From Symbiodinium natans (lineage: Eukaryota > Sar > Dinophyceae > Suessiales > Symbiodiniaceae): a stretch of DNA of 64,000 nt. A model generated the notes under the pieces. That model saw only the letters and a program-made list of their open reading frames with translations. It ran no database searches and was not told the origin of the DNA. The stretch is from the NCBI GenBank assembly GCA_905221605.1, contig CAJNDS010002168.1, forward strand, positions 915,765-979,764, read 5' to 3'. Positions 30,300 through 41,358 of this stretch are shown here, in pieces; positions within the stretch are counted from its first letter, which is position 1; every line of letters begins with the position of its first letter. A program made the translations under genes and the position numbers.

Positions 30300-30990
30300 A
30301 AGACCCCTTCGGTTTAGGGTTTCGAGGCTTATGGGTTTAGGGTTTCAGGGTTTCGGGTTCAAGGTTGAGGGCTTAGGGTTTAGGGTTTCAAGGTTTAGGG
30401 TTTAGGGTTTAGGGTTCAAGGTTTAGGGCTTAGGGTTAGGATTTCAAGGTTTAGGGTTTAGGGTTTGGGGTTTGGGGTTTAGGGTTTAGGGTTTAGGGTT
30501 TCGGGTTTAGGGTTTAGGGTTTAGGGTTTAGGGTTTAGGGTGTTTTTAAGTGCAGTGAGCCCTGTCCGTAGTCCACAAGCTCTGCCGATGGTGAAGGGGT
30601 TGAGGGCATAAGGTTTAGGGTTTAGTGGCCAGGGCTTCGGGCTCCTCCATTCAGAATGAGTAAACCAGGAGGTTTAGGGTTAAGGGTTTAGGGTTTAGGG
30701 TTTAGAACTTAGGGTTTAGGGTTTAGGGTGTGAGGTTCAAGGTTTAGGGTTTAGGGTTTAGGGTTTAGGGTTTAGGGTTTAGGGTTTAGGGTTTAGGGTT
30801 TAGGGTTTAGGGTTTAGGGTTTAGGGTTTAGGGTTTAGGGTTAGGGTTTAGGGTTAGTGTTAGGGTTTAGGGTTAGGGTTTAGGGTTTAGGGTTTAGGGT
30901 TTAGGGTTTAGGGTTTAGGGTTTAGGGTTTAGGGTTTAGGGTTTAGGGTTTAGGGTTTAGGGTTTAGGGTTTAGGGTTCAGGGTGCGCGA
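30300..30990 (+). repeat. Long TTTAGGG array
   Basis: Degenerate units to 30545, a short spacer with a micro-exon-like segment (GTGCAG ... GTGAAG near 30555-30600), then nearly continuous TTTAGGG from 30673 to 30985 with a patch of TTAGGG six-mers at 30839-30872. Confidence 0.9.
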
Positions 30991-32730
30991 CTGGCCAGGA
31001 ACACCATGATGCGGAGCCCAGCTAGCTCCCTGAAAGAATGGGCTTAGTTCACGAGGATTAGCTTCGGGAGCCCTTCTTACAAAGCAATTATTCAAGAAGG
31101 AAACCTGTTTAGGGTTTAGGGGTTTAGGGTTTAGGGTCTAGGGTTTAGGGTTTAGGGTTTAGGGTTTAGGATGCACAGTTTAGAAAATTGATCGCTACTG
31201 TTAGAAGCTGTCTGTTCTCTTGTTTTCCAGCGCCCTTAACCCGAAGGCCGACGTCCTGGAACCCCACCCTAAGTCACCCGAAGCCCACAACCCTGCACGT
31301 TGCTGGCAGGAGCAACTTTTCCTGGGTTTAGGGTTTGGGTTTAGGGCTACCATACTTTACTTCCATACTTACGAGAATCCTAAACCCTGTCAACCCCCTA
31401 TAAACCCTGTCAACCCTGTAAACTCCATCCTCCCTATCAAACCCAAAACCCTAAACCCTCTTGACCTTCTTAGCCCTACAAAACGCTGTATACCCAGAAG
31501 ACCCTGAGAGGCCATAAACCCTAAACCCTACACCCTGTAAACTCTGTGCCTTGGTGTCGGGTTTAGGGTTTAGGGTTTAGGGTTTAGAGGGTTTAGGGGG
31601 TTTAGGGGGCTTAGGGGGCTTAGGGGGTTAGGGGGTTTAGGGGGTTTAGGGGGTTTAGGGGGTTTAGGGGGTTTAGGGTTTAGGGGATTTAGGGTTTAGG
31701 GGATTTAGGGTTTAGGGTTTAGGGTTGAGGGTTTAGGGTTTAGGGTTTAGGGGACTTAGGGTTTAGGGTTGAGGGTTTAGGGTTCGTCTTGGTGTCGCGT
31801 CTTCACGTCGCGCTTTCGTCGCGTATCTTTGCATCGTGTCTTCGCGTCACGTCTTTCGTCACGTCGAGTCCTCGTCTTGTCCTCGTGTCGTGCTGTCTCT
31901 GCATGGGTGTCTCATTGCTCCTATCAGGTTTGGGTTTGGGGTTTTTGGGGTTGAGGATTCAGGCTGTCCGGGGTTTTCAGGCATCAAGCTTCAGAAACAG
32001 ACCGGCAGCACGGAAGGATCAGATGCAGGTCACTGGCATCCATGTGCACTTTGGCAACCAGGCCTGCGGCAATGCCAGGATTTTGCGGTTCAGAGTGTAA
32101 GGGAAACGCCATGACGCTCTTGGGAACGCAGTTAAGATTCTTGGAGTGCAAGTACCCCTCAACTCTCGTCCCGAAACCCTAATTCCTAAACCCTATTCCT
32201 CAGATATGATTGAATTATAGGCACTCATACCCCTACTACCCCCCCTACTACCCCCCCCCCTCTACCCCCTCTTAACCCCCCCACTATGAACCTGCAAGCA
32301 AGGGGAAGGGGCCTCCTCGGTGGCTCGCAGCCTCCCGAAGGCCTGCAGGAGGCTCGCGGTTTGGGGTTTCGAGTTTGGGTTCTAAAACCGGCTTAGGCTT
32401 TGGGGCTTCGTGTTCAGGGCAAAAGGGCTGAAGGGTTTTAGGGTTTAGGGTTGGGGCATATGGGTGGTAAACCGGCAGTTTATCCCTGAGCCCTGTGACG
32501 TGCCCTGAACCCTGAACCGTACATTTCGAGCTAAGGAACCCGGAAGCATTTTGGGCCCCAACTAAACTGCCCCATCAGCCCCCAAACCCCTCCACCCGAA
32601 GCTATTTAGGAAAATTTCCCGGAAGATCCTCTCGAGCACGGGCCCTTCCTGCCATGGGAGCGCCGCCACAGAGGCCCAAACACCCCTAAATCCCCCAAAA
32701 CCCCTAAACCCCTAAACCCCTAAACAGCAC
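30991..32730. other. Variant repeat blocks and candidate exon segments
   Basis: 31100-31170 TTTAGGG; 31560-31790 blocks of TTTAGGGGG-type units; 31795-31900 drifted CGTCTTCGCGTCACGTC repeats. A plus-strand segment after GCTTCAG (31993-32097) reads MQVTGIHVHFGNQACGN and ends in GTGTAAG; it is plausible but unsupported by neighbours. A minus-strand segment near 31034-30985 follows a fine acceptor (ATTCTTTCAG). 32160-32730 is unique and C-rich. Confidence 0.4.
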
Positions 32731-32969
32731 CCCACGCCAGCTTCCTCCTTGATGCCTCTCCATTCAAGGCATGTGCCAAAAGTGTCTGCGACTGGAGACC
32801 CGCGGCCACCCAAACCCTAAACCCTAAACCCTAAACCCCAAACCCTAAACCCTAAACCCTAAACCCCAAACCCCAAACCCTAAACCCTAAACCCTAAACC
32901 AGGCAAGGCTGATGGCTTCACCACTCCCCTGGCCCCTCCAATTGTGGGAACTCGTAGCTTTTCTTGAGC
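32731..32969 (-). CDS. Two-exon pair, unknown protein (partial)
   Basis: Exon 32969-32900 (acceptor TGACCAG; QEKLRVPTIGGARGVVKPSA; donor GTTTAGGG supplied by the repeat) joins in phase to exon 32791-32731 (acceptor CTCCAG; ADTFGTCLEWRGIKEEAGV; donor GTGCTG). The 108-bp intron consists almost wholly of TTTAGGG/TTTGGGG units in sense, apart from a short acceptor end. The second exon is also open on the plus strand. Confidence 0.45.
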
Positions 32970-33012
32970 CTGGTCAGCCCATTCCGTGCTTCCCTCGCGG
33001 GATGGGCTGAGC

Positions 33013-33165
33013 CACACTTGGAGGTTTGTTTGTTGGTACTTATGAACCAACTAGAACTGCACTTACATCTGTACTTAGAACCATATTAGGGCACTTAAGG
33101 GGCTTATTAGTGGGTTATAAGTACAGTTATAACTGGTTAAGAAGTACCATGAACCCCCGAGCAGG
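33013..33165. mobile_element. MITE-A foldback element
   Basis: About 150 bp; CACTTGGAGGTTTG at the left and GTACCATGAACCCCCGAG at the right, with pairing inner arms (GTACTTAGAACC and GGTTATAAGTACAG). Confidence 0.65.
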
Positions 33166-33613
33166 AATGCATAGATCCGCCGCTGCTCATCGCGAGACAA
33201 GAGGGTTTGGGGTGTAGGGTTTAGGGCTTAGATTGCTAAGGTCTCTTGAAAACAGCGACAGGGAGTTTATAGGGTTTTTGGGATTTAGGGTTTAGGTTTT
33301 TGGGGCCTCTTTTCTGGTTTTCGGTTCTGAAGGTCTCTTGAAACAAGCCACAGAGAGTTCACGGGGTTTGGGATTTAGGGTTTAGGTTCTTAGGTCCCTT
33401 GAACAAGCGACCAAAATTTATACAGATTGTGGGGGATTTGGGCTTGGGGTTTCGGGTGCAGGCTTTTGAGTTTTTACTTAGGGTTTAGGGTTTAGGGTTT
33501 AGGGTTTATGGTTTAGGGTTTAGGGTTTGGGGTTTTGGGTTTAGGGTTTAGGGCAAACCCTAAACCCTAAACCCTAAACCCAAACTTGTACACCCCCCCA
33601 CCTTGTAGCGCAG
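33166..33613. repeat. Three drifted ~85-bp repeats, then G-array meeting C-array
   Basis: AAGGTCTCTTGAAA...ACAG.GAGTT blocks recur at about 33238, 33330 and 33390, each followed by GGGATTTAGGGTTTAGG. At 33478-33580 a TTTAGGG array runs into a CCCTAAA array with only a few bases between, ending in the acceptor region of the next exon. Confidence 0.6.
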
Positions 33614-33671
33614 GCGCGAGCTCAAGCATGGAGCGTTCGGCGGCGACCTCACAGCGGACGACCTGAAGAAA
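33614..33671 (+). CDS. Candidate internal exon, unknown protein
   Basis: Acceptor GCGCAG and donor GTAGGT bound 58 bases encoding RELKHGAFGGDLTADDLKK. Both splice sites are good. Preceded by a CCCTAAA tract and followed by TTTAGG repeats. Not recognised. Confidence 0.45.
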
Positions 33672-35618
33672 GTAGGTTTAGGTTTAGGGTTCAGGGTTTA
33701 GGGTTTAGGGTTTTAGGGTCTAGGGTCTAGGGTTTTGGGGTTTAGGGTTTACGGTTTTGGGGTTTAGGGTTTAGGGTTTAGGGTTTGGGGTTAATTAGGG
33801 CTTGTATTCATCCAGAAGTACTCCCGCCCACTCAGGCAGCATGAGTCATAACAGACATATATCCCCCGAGTATCAGGCCCTAAAGCCTATGAGCCCTAAA
33901 ATCCTTATAAACCCTTTCCAACCCTTGCAAACCCTTCCGGACGTGTTTCATCTGAAGCCAGCTATGCCTGCCCTTCGTGCACCCAGCAGGAACAAGCTAC
34001 TACTCACCAAGACTCAGCATCTTCGCTTTTTAGAGGGCTCGACTGATGATCCTAATGTGGGGGCTTCAGGGTCTAGGGCTTCGGGGGAGTTAGTGGGTTG
34101 GGGAGATTGACCTAATCCAGAGCCCTTTCTAAGTGAGGATACCTTCTTTTGGGGTGGACGGAGGAGGAGGGGGGGGGGGGGGGGGGGGTTGGGGGGGTTG
34201 GGGGGGTTGGCGGGGTTGGCGGGGTTGGCGGGGTTGGCGGGGTTGGGGGGGTCATCATTTCAGAAGGGATTCCAATAGAAATGGTATCGAGCGCCGCTTG
34301 CACAATGTCCAGGAGCCTAAACCCTTAACCCTAAACCCTAAACCAGAAACCAGAATCTTCAGGTACCTGCATTCTGGGCACACCGACAGCTGTCCTCAGA
34401 CGCCAACTGTTGGCAATGGTGCTTTGCCTTTTCATGCGTCAGCAGCATTACCAGGGTTGCGCATGCCCTAAACCCTAAACCCTAAACCCTAAACCATAAA
34501 CCCTAAACCCTAAACTTCGCTTTCTTCAGCTTGAGGACCGACGCATTTGGATGCCGCGACATCGGGGACAACGTGGCCTTCTCGACATTCTTGTCACTCG
34601 CCCAATGCAGCCGCCCGCAACTGCCTTTACCACCACTTCGGGAGCTTCAGGGTTTAGGGTTTAGGGTTTAGGGTTTAGGGTTTAGGGTTTAGGGTTTAGG
34701 GTTTAGGGTTTAGGGTTTAGGGTTTAGGGCTCTGCAAATTACGGCAAATACCTTTTGCCTCGCAGAGACTGCAGAAAAACTTACTGTCTACAACTTGCAA
34801 AAGGTTTATAGACAGTATCAGGAACCACCGGGCCATGTAACTGTAGCCTAAGCCAAGATGAGACATTAGTGATATTACCTCTGTTGTTTCCGGAAGGCGA
34901 GGTCTTGGGCCTTAATGTCCAGGATCCGAAACCCTAAAAACCCTAAATCCTCAAAAACATGGGGTTTAGGCAGGGTTTCAGGTTTAGGGTGTAGGGCTTA
35001 GGGCTTAGGGTTTAGGGTTTAGGGTTTAGGCCACATCGCCCCCAAAACCTCCCAGCAATCCAAGACAGCCTCGGACGAGTTCGTGCAACCTGAACACCTC
35101 GGCGCGAGGGTGTTGGACATGACTGCCCGGTTCAGGGTGCAGGGTTCAGGGTTCAGGGTTCAGGGTTTAGGGTTTAGGGTTTAGGGTTTAGGGTTTAGGG
35201 TTCAGGGTTCGGGGTTCGGGGTTCAGGGTTCAGGGTTCAGGGTTCAGGGTTCAGGGTTTAGGGTGGGGTTCAGGGTTCAGGGTTCAGGGTTTAGGGTTCA
35301 GGGTTCAGGGTTCAGGGTGTAGGGTTTAGGGTTTAGGGTTGAGAACAAAGCTGAAAATGCCCGGCAAAGAAGAGGCCGAGGGGGGCCGAGATCGTAGGAT
35401 TTTAGGGTTCAGGGTTTAGAGTTTCGGGTGTAGGGTTTAGGGTTTAGGGTTTAGGGATCCTTTGCCCGATGCTCGCAGGCAGGCATCGATTGCAACCTTC
35501 ACCTTTCGAGCCAGTTGCAATTCGGCCTCTGCTCAGAGGCGATTTGGGCCGCAGCATTCCCTGCAGCGTGCGCCAGAGGCACATACTCCGGAAAGGTTTC
35601 GGCCACTTGGTGGCTCAC
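33672..35618. other. Repeats, poly-G tract, possible exons
   Basis: TTTAGGG variants 33672-33795; unique 33800-34130; G-rich tract 34160-34250 (runs of G, then GGCGGGGTTGG units); CCCTAAA 34465-34515. A plus-strand segment from 34525 after TTTCTTCAG to GTTTAGGG (34651) is open in two frames; TTTAGGG follows to 34730. Another (about 35068-35131, AAGACAGCC to GTTCAG) reads TASDEFVQPEHLGARVLDMT. TTCAGGG-rich array 35138-35340. Confidence 0.4.
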
Positions 35619-36799
35619 CACCAGCCATGTGATGCCATTTCGAATAGCCGATGCCCATGGAGCATCCGAGACACTGAGTTTAGGGCTAGGGTTTGGGGTT
35701 TAGGGTTAGGGGTTGGGGTTTAGGGCACAGTTGGAAGCCCGCACCCATGCCCATAACCCTTCAGCCTCAAAGGCCCTCAACCTGCGCCCCAACTTGCCTC
35801 TGGCTTGCGAGGGCAATGGCACGTGTAGCGAGGAAACGGTGTCATTGCAACCGCCCGGATCATCTCGCGCAAGTTGCGATAACTAGGAAGGATCCTGGGA
35901 TTCCGCAAGCCCGAACCCTAAACCCTCCCATTCGCCTCAAGATCCCCTAAATATACTCGTTGAGGGTACACCCAGGCCCCTTTTCAAGGGGTGCTTGGGC
36001 CACCCGCTTGTTCCTTCGGTGCAGTGGGTGCCCTAATCCCGAGGCTCACATCCCACAAACCCGGAGTCAAGCTTCATGCCTCAAATAGGACTCATAAACT
36101 ATCGTTATCCACCCCCAGTTCTGAACTACCCACAAGCCCTAAGCGGATTCCCCATGCTAAACCTGAAGTTGAAACCTACAATGGAGGGCTTGGGGTTGAG
36201 GGGGTTAGGGTTTAGGGTTTAGGGTTTAGGGTTTAGGGTTTAGGGTTTAGGGTTTAGGGTTTAGGGTTTAGGGTTTAGGGTTTAGGGTTTAGGGTTTAGG
36301 GTTTAGGGTTTAGGGTTTAGGGTTTAGGGTTTAGGTTTTAGGGTTTAGGGTTTAGGGTTTAGGGTTTAGGGTTTAGGGTTTAGGGTTTAGGGTTTAGGGT
36401 TTAGGGTTTAGGGTTTAGGGTTTAGGGTTTAGGGTTTAGGGTTTAGGGTTTAGGGTTTAGGGTTTAGGGTTTAGCAGCACCAGAGCACAGTCGTTGATCA
36501 ATTAACTACATTCCCCAGCACGCCCCCTTATGTAAAGGCAACCATTCCTGCAGCGCCGTAAGATCTCTGAATGATTTCCAACTCTCCCTCCCCCCTACAG
36601 CCTAAAGCCCAAACCCTTGGACCCTGAACCCTAAACCCTAAACCCTTAACCCTAAACCCGAAACCCCCACCTGGCAAACTGCGGCTCGGGCTGAACGGAA
36701 GGCACTGAAACCTCGATGGTGAGCAGCTCTGCAGCCGTGCCTGGGTCTGTTGTGAGGCTTGGGGCGAAAGGTTCGGGCTTTTGGGGGGCTTCATCACAT
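35619..36799 (-). CDS. Three-exon chain, Cys-rich unknown protein (partial)
   Basis: Minus-strand exons: 36799-36671 (acceptor GTAGAG; EPFAPSLTTDPGTAAELLTI; donor GTGGGG), 35882-35798 (acceptor TTCCTAG; YRNLREMIRAVAMTPFPR, then YTCHCPRKPE; donor GCAAGT) and 35673-35619 (acceptor AACTCAG; CLGCSMGIGYSKWHHMAG; donor GTGAGC). Phases agree, and Cys pairs continue across the second joint. The first intron (35883-36670) contains the longest TTTAGGG array of the window. An alternative frame of the last exon is open further. The product is not recognised. Confidence 0.42.
36205..36474 (+). repeat. Longest TTTAGGG array (~38 units)
   Basis: Nearly perfect over about 270 bp, with one unit of irregular length near 36333. 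It lies within the first intron of the 35619-36799 chain; in the sense of that chain it reads CCCTAAA. Confidence 0.97.
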
Positions 36800-37116
36800 C
36801 TCTACACAGGCTAGGGATTAGGGTGTAGGGTTTGGGGTTTAGGGTTTAGGGCTTAGGATTTAGGATTTCGGGTTTAGGCTGGGTGTCTTGAAAGAGGCCA
36901 AGCCTGTCGCTACAACATGGCACCCTGATCCCTACATTTCTAAGATACCACCCTGAATCCCAAGTCCTTACCCATTCGAAATCCCTGCAGACCCGAAAGC
37001 TTCGAAGCCTCTGCCCCCCACCCCCCCCCCTCCCCAAACCCTGCCCCATACCCCAAACCCATACCCCAAAACCCGCAACCCTAAACCCGAACCCACTCGA
37101 AAAATATACAATAAAC

Positions 37117-37190
37117 TAGCAGCAGGCCTGAGGCAGACAGCGCGTCCACCAGGCCGACTGCCAGTGGGTCTGCCCCCAGCCTCGGCTTTG
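37117..37190 (-). CDS. Candidate internal exon, unknown protein
   Basis: Acceptor ATCTGCAG, donor GTTTAT; 24 residues (KPRLGADPLAVGLVDALSAS and GLLL), mildly hydrophobic. It may belong to the 35619-36799 chain, but the phases do not join directly. Confidence 0.35.
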
Positions 37191-37369
37191 CTGCAGATTC
37201 GCATTCTCTGAGAGATCTGGGAGGTCTGGGGGTTGAGAGCGCCTTCTTAGGGGTTTAGAGGGTTTAGGGTTTACGGCTCAGGGTTTAGAGGTTTACAGGC
37301 TTTGGAGCTTAGGGTGTAGGACTTAGGGGTTCGACCCCTAGGCCTTCATCAAGTCCCCTCATGAAGTAC

Positions 37370-37411
37370 CAGGGCCGAAGGCTTTCTTGCAGAGGTTGCA
37401 GGCCGTAAACC
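37370..37411 (-). CDS. Candidate exon with a zinc-finger-like FTACNLCKKAF motif
   Basis: 42 bases between an AG that is part of the repeat (TTTAG|GG) and donor GTACTT encode FTACNLCKKAFGP. This fits the first half of a C2H2 finger (F-x2-C-x2-C-x3-F). The His half is not visible in the window's neighbouring sequence. The exon is bounded on one side by a CCCTAAA array. Confidence 0.35.
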
Positions 37412-38998
37412 CTAAACCCTAAACCCTAAACCCCAAACCCTAAACCCCAAACCCCAAACCCCAAACCCCAAACCCTAGACCCAAAACCTTGAGGGCCAAG
37501 TCTCACCGAGTTCCTTGAAAGTCCTGTGAACACTCCCCTACAAACACCCTTGCATGAAGGTGTGTGCCGTATTGTACGGGCCCGGAGCCAAGTATCCGAC
37601 CCCATAACACCCCTCAACTGGGGTAAGTTTGGGGGCCCCATAAAAAGTAAATTGTCATGGCTTTTATGAGGCTTATATGGGGGACTAAGGGCAATGCAAA
37701 TCAACATTATGTTCAAACCCAATGCGCTCTCACACAAAGAGCGCTTCTGTTTCGAGCCTCTGAACCCTAGCAACTGGGGGGCGTCGAGATGCAAGGAAGA
37801 CGCACAGCGCCGAGGACCAGTGGGCATCTACCAACATAGGGGCACCCCTATTATCCCCGAAGATACGATGATCCAAATTGCGGGACTCCACGCACAGAGA
37901 GCGGTCGAAGGCTTCAGGGTTTACGTTCTTGTTGCTTTGGGTCTGGGGTTGCGTGGAGATGGCGGATCCGGGCTTTGGGGGTTTGGGTCCTGAGTGGGGC
38001 TTTTGCCGGGTTCTAAGCTTCCGGTCTTTGCAGGGCGTTTTGGGGTTTAGAGAGTTCGGGTCTGGGAGCTTAGGGGGCTTAGGCCGGGCGCTGCCGTCTG
38101 AAACCTAAGCATGCGACGGCGACAGCGCCGAGGGCAGGAGCACCTTGGAAAGTGAAGTGCTCCGACTCTTAAACCTTACAAACCCCAAAACTCCCAAGCT
38201 CAAGCCTAAGCCCTAAGCTCTAAGCCCAAGCCCTAAGCCCTATCCCCTAAACCCTAAATAAACCCCAAGCCCTAAACCCTAAACCCTGAACCCTAAACCC
38301 TGCCGGTTCGGCCCTGAGTCCTTCGAAGTGCGGGGGCCCGGAGGCCCTAAACCCTGAGCTCCCTGGGTCGGGAAGGGACGAGAGTCGAGTTCATTGTTGG
38401 GATAGTATTAGAAAAACTGCGTTTATATTCCTTAGTGCGTTTAAGTACCCTTAAAAATGCAAACATGTTACCCAACTATGACAAAGGAGTTGAGCTAGGG
38501 CCCTGGCAGATGAAGCCGTTGGGGGGTTGGGGCTTAGGAAATAGACAAAACCCTAAACTCTAAACCCTAAACCCTAAACCCTACAGAAAGGACTGTTGTG
38601 AGGCGGAGTTGCAACCCTAAACCCTAAACCTCCGGAACACAGACCCGAAACCCTGAAACCCTGGCTCTGAAGGTCCGAAATCCTCTCACCCGCTAAGCCC
38701 GAAACCTGCCAAGGGCGCTCAACAACAGGCCTAAACTGCCAGAGCCTGAACCCTTGGACCCTAAACCACGACCCGAGACCCTGAACCTGAACCCTAAACC
38801 ACGGTAAACCCTAAACCGAAAACCAAGACCCTAAACCCTAGACCCTAAACCGGAACCCAAAACCCTAAACCCTAAACCCTAAACCCAAACCCCAAACCCT
38901 ACTGGGCGCCCCTGCGGCATGCAGAACAAGCACGCCGATAAGCCTCGTGGACACCGGTGGTCATGGGCGAGACGAGAGAGATCTCTCTCTCTCTCCCC

Positions 38999-39057
<59 letters not shown>

Positions 39058-39373
39058 CTTTGACACACCCTCAACTCAGGGTTTAGGGTTTAGGGTTTGG
39101 GGTTTGGGGTTTAGGGTTTAGGGTTCAGGGTTTAGGGCGAGCTCTGGAGCTCCATGTCTTGACAACTAAAGAAATGGGGCGCCCTGGGCACCTGGTGCAA
39201 CTTCAAGCACAGAAATCTCAAGCACTGAGGCATGAGGAATACAGGCCCTTCCGAGGCAAAGTTACATGCAGCAAGCCCCAAGTACGGGAGCCTATTTCAG
39301 TGCAGATTGGGGAGCTGAAGACATCACAACTTTGTGGGGGTCAGGGGAGAATACCTGCATTAAACCTACTGAC
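37412..39373. other. Degenerate repeats, microsatellite, no firm gene
   Basis: CCCTAAA/CCCCAAA 37400-37485; unique to 37910; G-rich degenerate to 38100; C-rich degenerate repeats 38160-38900; the dispersed repeat copy at 38391-38481; (CT)n at 38980-39054; TTTAGGG 39076-39140. A plus-strand segment after CCTAAG at 38111 (GRSTLESEVLRLLNL) is open but lacks a clear donor. Confidence 0.5.
38391..38481. repeat. Dispersed ~85-bp repeat, copy 2
   Basis: Aligns with 2088-2173 over most of its length (see that entry). Lies in unique DNA between CCCTAAA-type tracts. Confidence 0.55.
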
Positions 39374-39438
39374 TAAAGCCGAGGCGCTGGACGAGGGCGG
39401 TCGACAGAAGCATGATCTCCAGCGTGAGACGCATGCAC
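39374..39438 (-). CDS. Candidate internal exon, unknown protein
   Basis: Acceptor CCGGCCAG, donor GTCAGT; 21 residues, CMRLTLEIMLLSTALVQRLG. Hydrophobic, membrane-segment-like. A 103-codon plus-strand frame overlaps it without splice support. Confidence 0.38.
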
Positions 39439-39608
39439 CTGGCCGGCAAGCAGAGACGACGTCCGCTTAGGGGCACTTCGCTGGTTCCCATGGGCACCTA
39501 AACACTAAACCCTAAGCCCTAAACCCCTAAGCCCCTAAGGGCCGTTCCAGAAGTGGACTTAGGGCCGAAAGCTGAAAGCCGACACCCTCAACCCTGAAGC
39601 TTGTGCAG

Positions 39609-39668
39609 CTTGGAGAGCCTCTTCGCAAGGAGAAGTGTTTTGTAGACGATTTACCCCTCCGTTTGAAG
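39609..39668 (+). CDS. Candidate internal exon, unknown protein
   Basis: Exactly 20 codons, LGEPLRKEKCFVDDLPLRLK, between acceptor TTGTGCAG and donor GTACAA. Both sites are canonical. Not recognised. Confidence 0.42.
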
Positions 39669-40022
39669 GTACAACAGTTTAGGGTTAAGGGTTCAGGGCT
39701 ACAGGGCCACTCTAGGTAAGCCCGAGACCACAGCCCCCCCTAAACCCCAAACCCCAAACCCCAACCCAGCACGAAGGGGGAGCCCCACCCCAGAATAGCC
39801 TAAACCCTAAACCCGAAACCCGAACCCTATACCTATACCCTAAACCGAAACCCTAAACCCTAAACCCAAAACCCTAAACCCTACACCCTAAGCCCCAAAC
39901 CCTAAGCCCCAAACCCTAAGCCCTAAACCCTAACCGCATGCCAGAGGTGCGGCGGCACCGCACGCACGCGCCGCACGGCGCTGCGGTGCCAAGACCAAAG
40001 GAGGCGCCTTCACGCCGGGAGA

Positions 40023-40176
40023 GTTTAGGGTTTAGGGTTTAGGGTTTAGGGTTTAGGGTTTAGGGTTTAGGGTTTAGGGTTTAGGGTTTAGGGTTTAGGG
40101 TTTAGGGTTTAGGGTTTAGGGTTTAGGGTTTAGGGTTTAGGGTTTAGGGTTTAGGGTTTAGGGTTTAGGGTTTAGG
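40023..40176 (+). repeat. TTTAGGG array
   Basis: About 22 almost perfect units, after a unique spacer (39940-40020) that is GC-rich and open in several frames on both strands. Confidence 0.97.
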
Positions 40177-40213
40177 AGGTTAGGGTGTAGGGTTCAAGGT
40201 GAATTAAAGAACA

Positions 40214-40335
40214 CGAATGAAAGGGAAAGATCAAGATGGAATGAAAAGGAAAGATCAAGATGGAATGGAGGGGAAAGATCAAGATGGAATGAAAGGCAAA
40301 GATCAAGATGGAATGAAAGGGAAAGATCAAGATGG
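40214..40335. repeat. 24-bp minisatellite, five copies
   Basis: Unit GGAAAGATCAAGATGGAATG plus AAAG, with one or two changes per copy. Purine-only on this strand except for T and C in GATC and ATGG. Confidence 0.9.
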
Positions 40336-40751
40336 TGGGGTTTAGGGCCTTGGGTTTAGGGCTTGGGGTTTAGGGTGGGGGGGGTGGGGGGTTGAGTTGG
40401 GTGTACCTAGAATAGGGTTTGGGGTATAGACGGTATAGAGTTTACCGAGGATCATACTTAAAACTCGCCAACTCTGCGGCATCTTGCGTGCTGTAGCTTG
40501 GGACATGCGTACCTTCATTGGTGTTGTGGCCCTAAGCCCTAGGGTTCTGAGGAGTTGTGGGGTATAGAATCGTGGGGGCGCCATACTCATGTGGGCTAGG
40601 GATGAGGAGGCGGTTGAGGGTTCTTACCATAGGGAACCAATGGGAACCATAGTTCAAAAAGAACCCACCTTGGGTTCTCCAAACCACGGGCTGTAGCCCT
40701 GGTCTAGGGTTTAGGGTTTAGGGTGTAGGGCTTAAGGAATACTAGACGCAC

Positions 40752-40801
40752 CTGAAGAAGAAGCGGTCATCGACGGTGACCTTCGGCAGTTTCCCGGTGG
40801 C
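40752..40801 (-). CDS. Candidate internal exon, unknown protein
   Basis: Acceptor TATGTTCGCAG and donor GTGCGT bound 50 bases encoding ATGKLPKVTVDDRFFF. Splice sites are among the best in the window. Not recognised; partner exons not fixed. Confidence 0.45.
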
Positions 40802-41290
40802 CTGCGAACATACTTTGATTGAGTTGCTGGTAGGGAACGTAACTTAACTCTAGGGCTTAGGGTTTAGGGTTTAGGGGTTAGGGTTTAGGGTTTAGAGTTG
40901 AGGGTTTAGGGTTTGGGGTTTGGGGTTTGGGGTTTGGGGTTTGGGGTTTGGGGTTTGGGGTTTGGGGTTTGGGGTTTGGGGTTTGGGGTTTGGGGTTTGG
41001 GGTTAGGGTCTAGAGCTTGGGGTTAGTTGAGGGACTTGGATTAGTGTTCCATCATGCGGTAAAGATTTTGGTTTCTCTTTCAAGCTACTTGATTTCCGAT
41101 TCAGGTTTTCAATGCTGCCAAAAGAAAAGCAACTTCAAGTGCCAGAAGTTCCCACATGCACAAAACCCATAAACCCCATGCACCAAACCGCCAGACCCTA
41201 AACTCCTAAACCCTAAGCCCCCTAAACCCTAAACCCCAAACCACGAAACCCCCAAACCCTAAAACCCTAAACCCTCAAACACACCACAAG
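40802..41290. repeat. Homogeneous TTTGGGG block and unique DNA
   Basis: After mixed TTTAGGG units (40855-40910), about thirteen consecutive TTTGGGG units fill 40912-41004. 41010-41180 is unique and AT-richer; 41190-41280 is degenerate CCCTAAA. Confidence 0.9.
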
Positions 41291-41358
41291 CCACGTTCCA
41301 CCTCGGGTTCGCGCCGCTGCGGCGAGAACACGGCGACAAGATCGGCCTTAAAGGCCAG
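41291..41358 (+). CDS. Candidate internal exon, unknown protein
   Basis: Acceptor CCACAAG, donor GTGTGC; 22 residues, TFHLGFAPLRREHGDKIGLK and GQ. Preceded by CCCTAAA-type repeats, followed after about 25 bp by TTTAGGG. Confidence 0.38.

Noticed and set aside
35619-35703. Alternative longer exon over 35501-35678 in another frame
   Set aside because: Open and plausible, but it does not join the upstream exon by the best sites as well as the Cys-rich frame does; kept only as an alternative.
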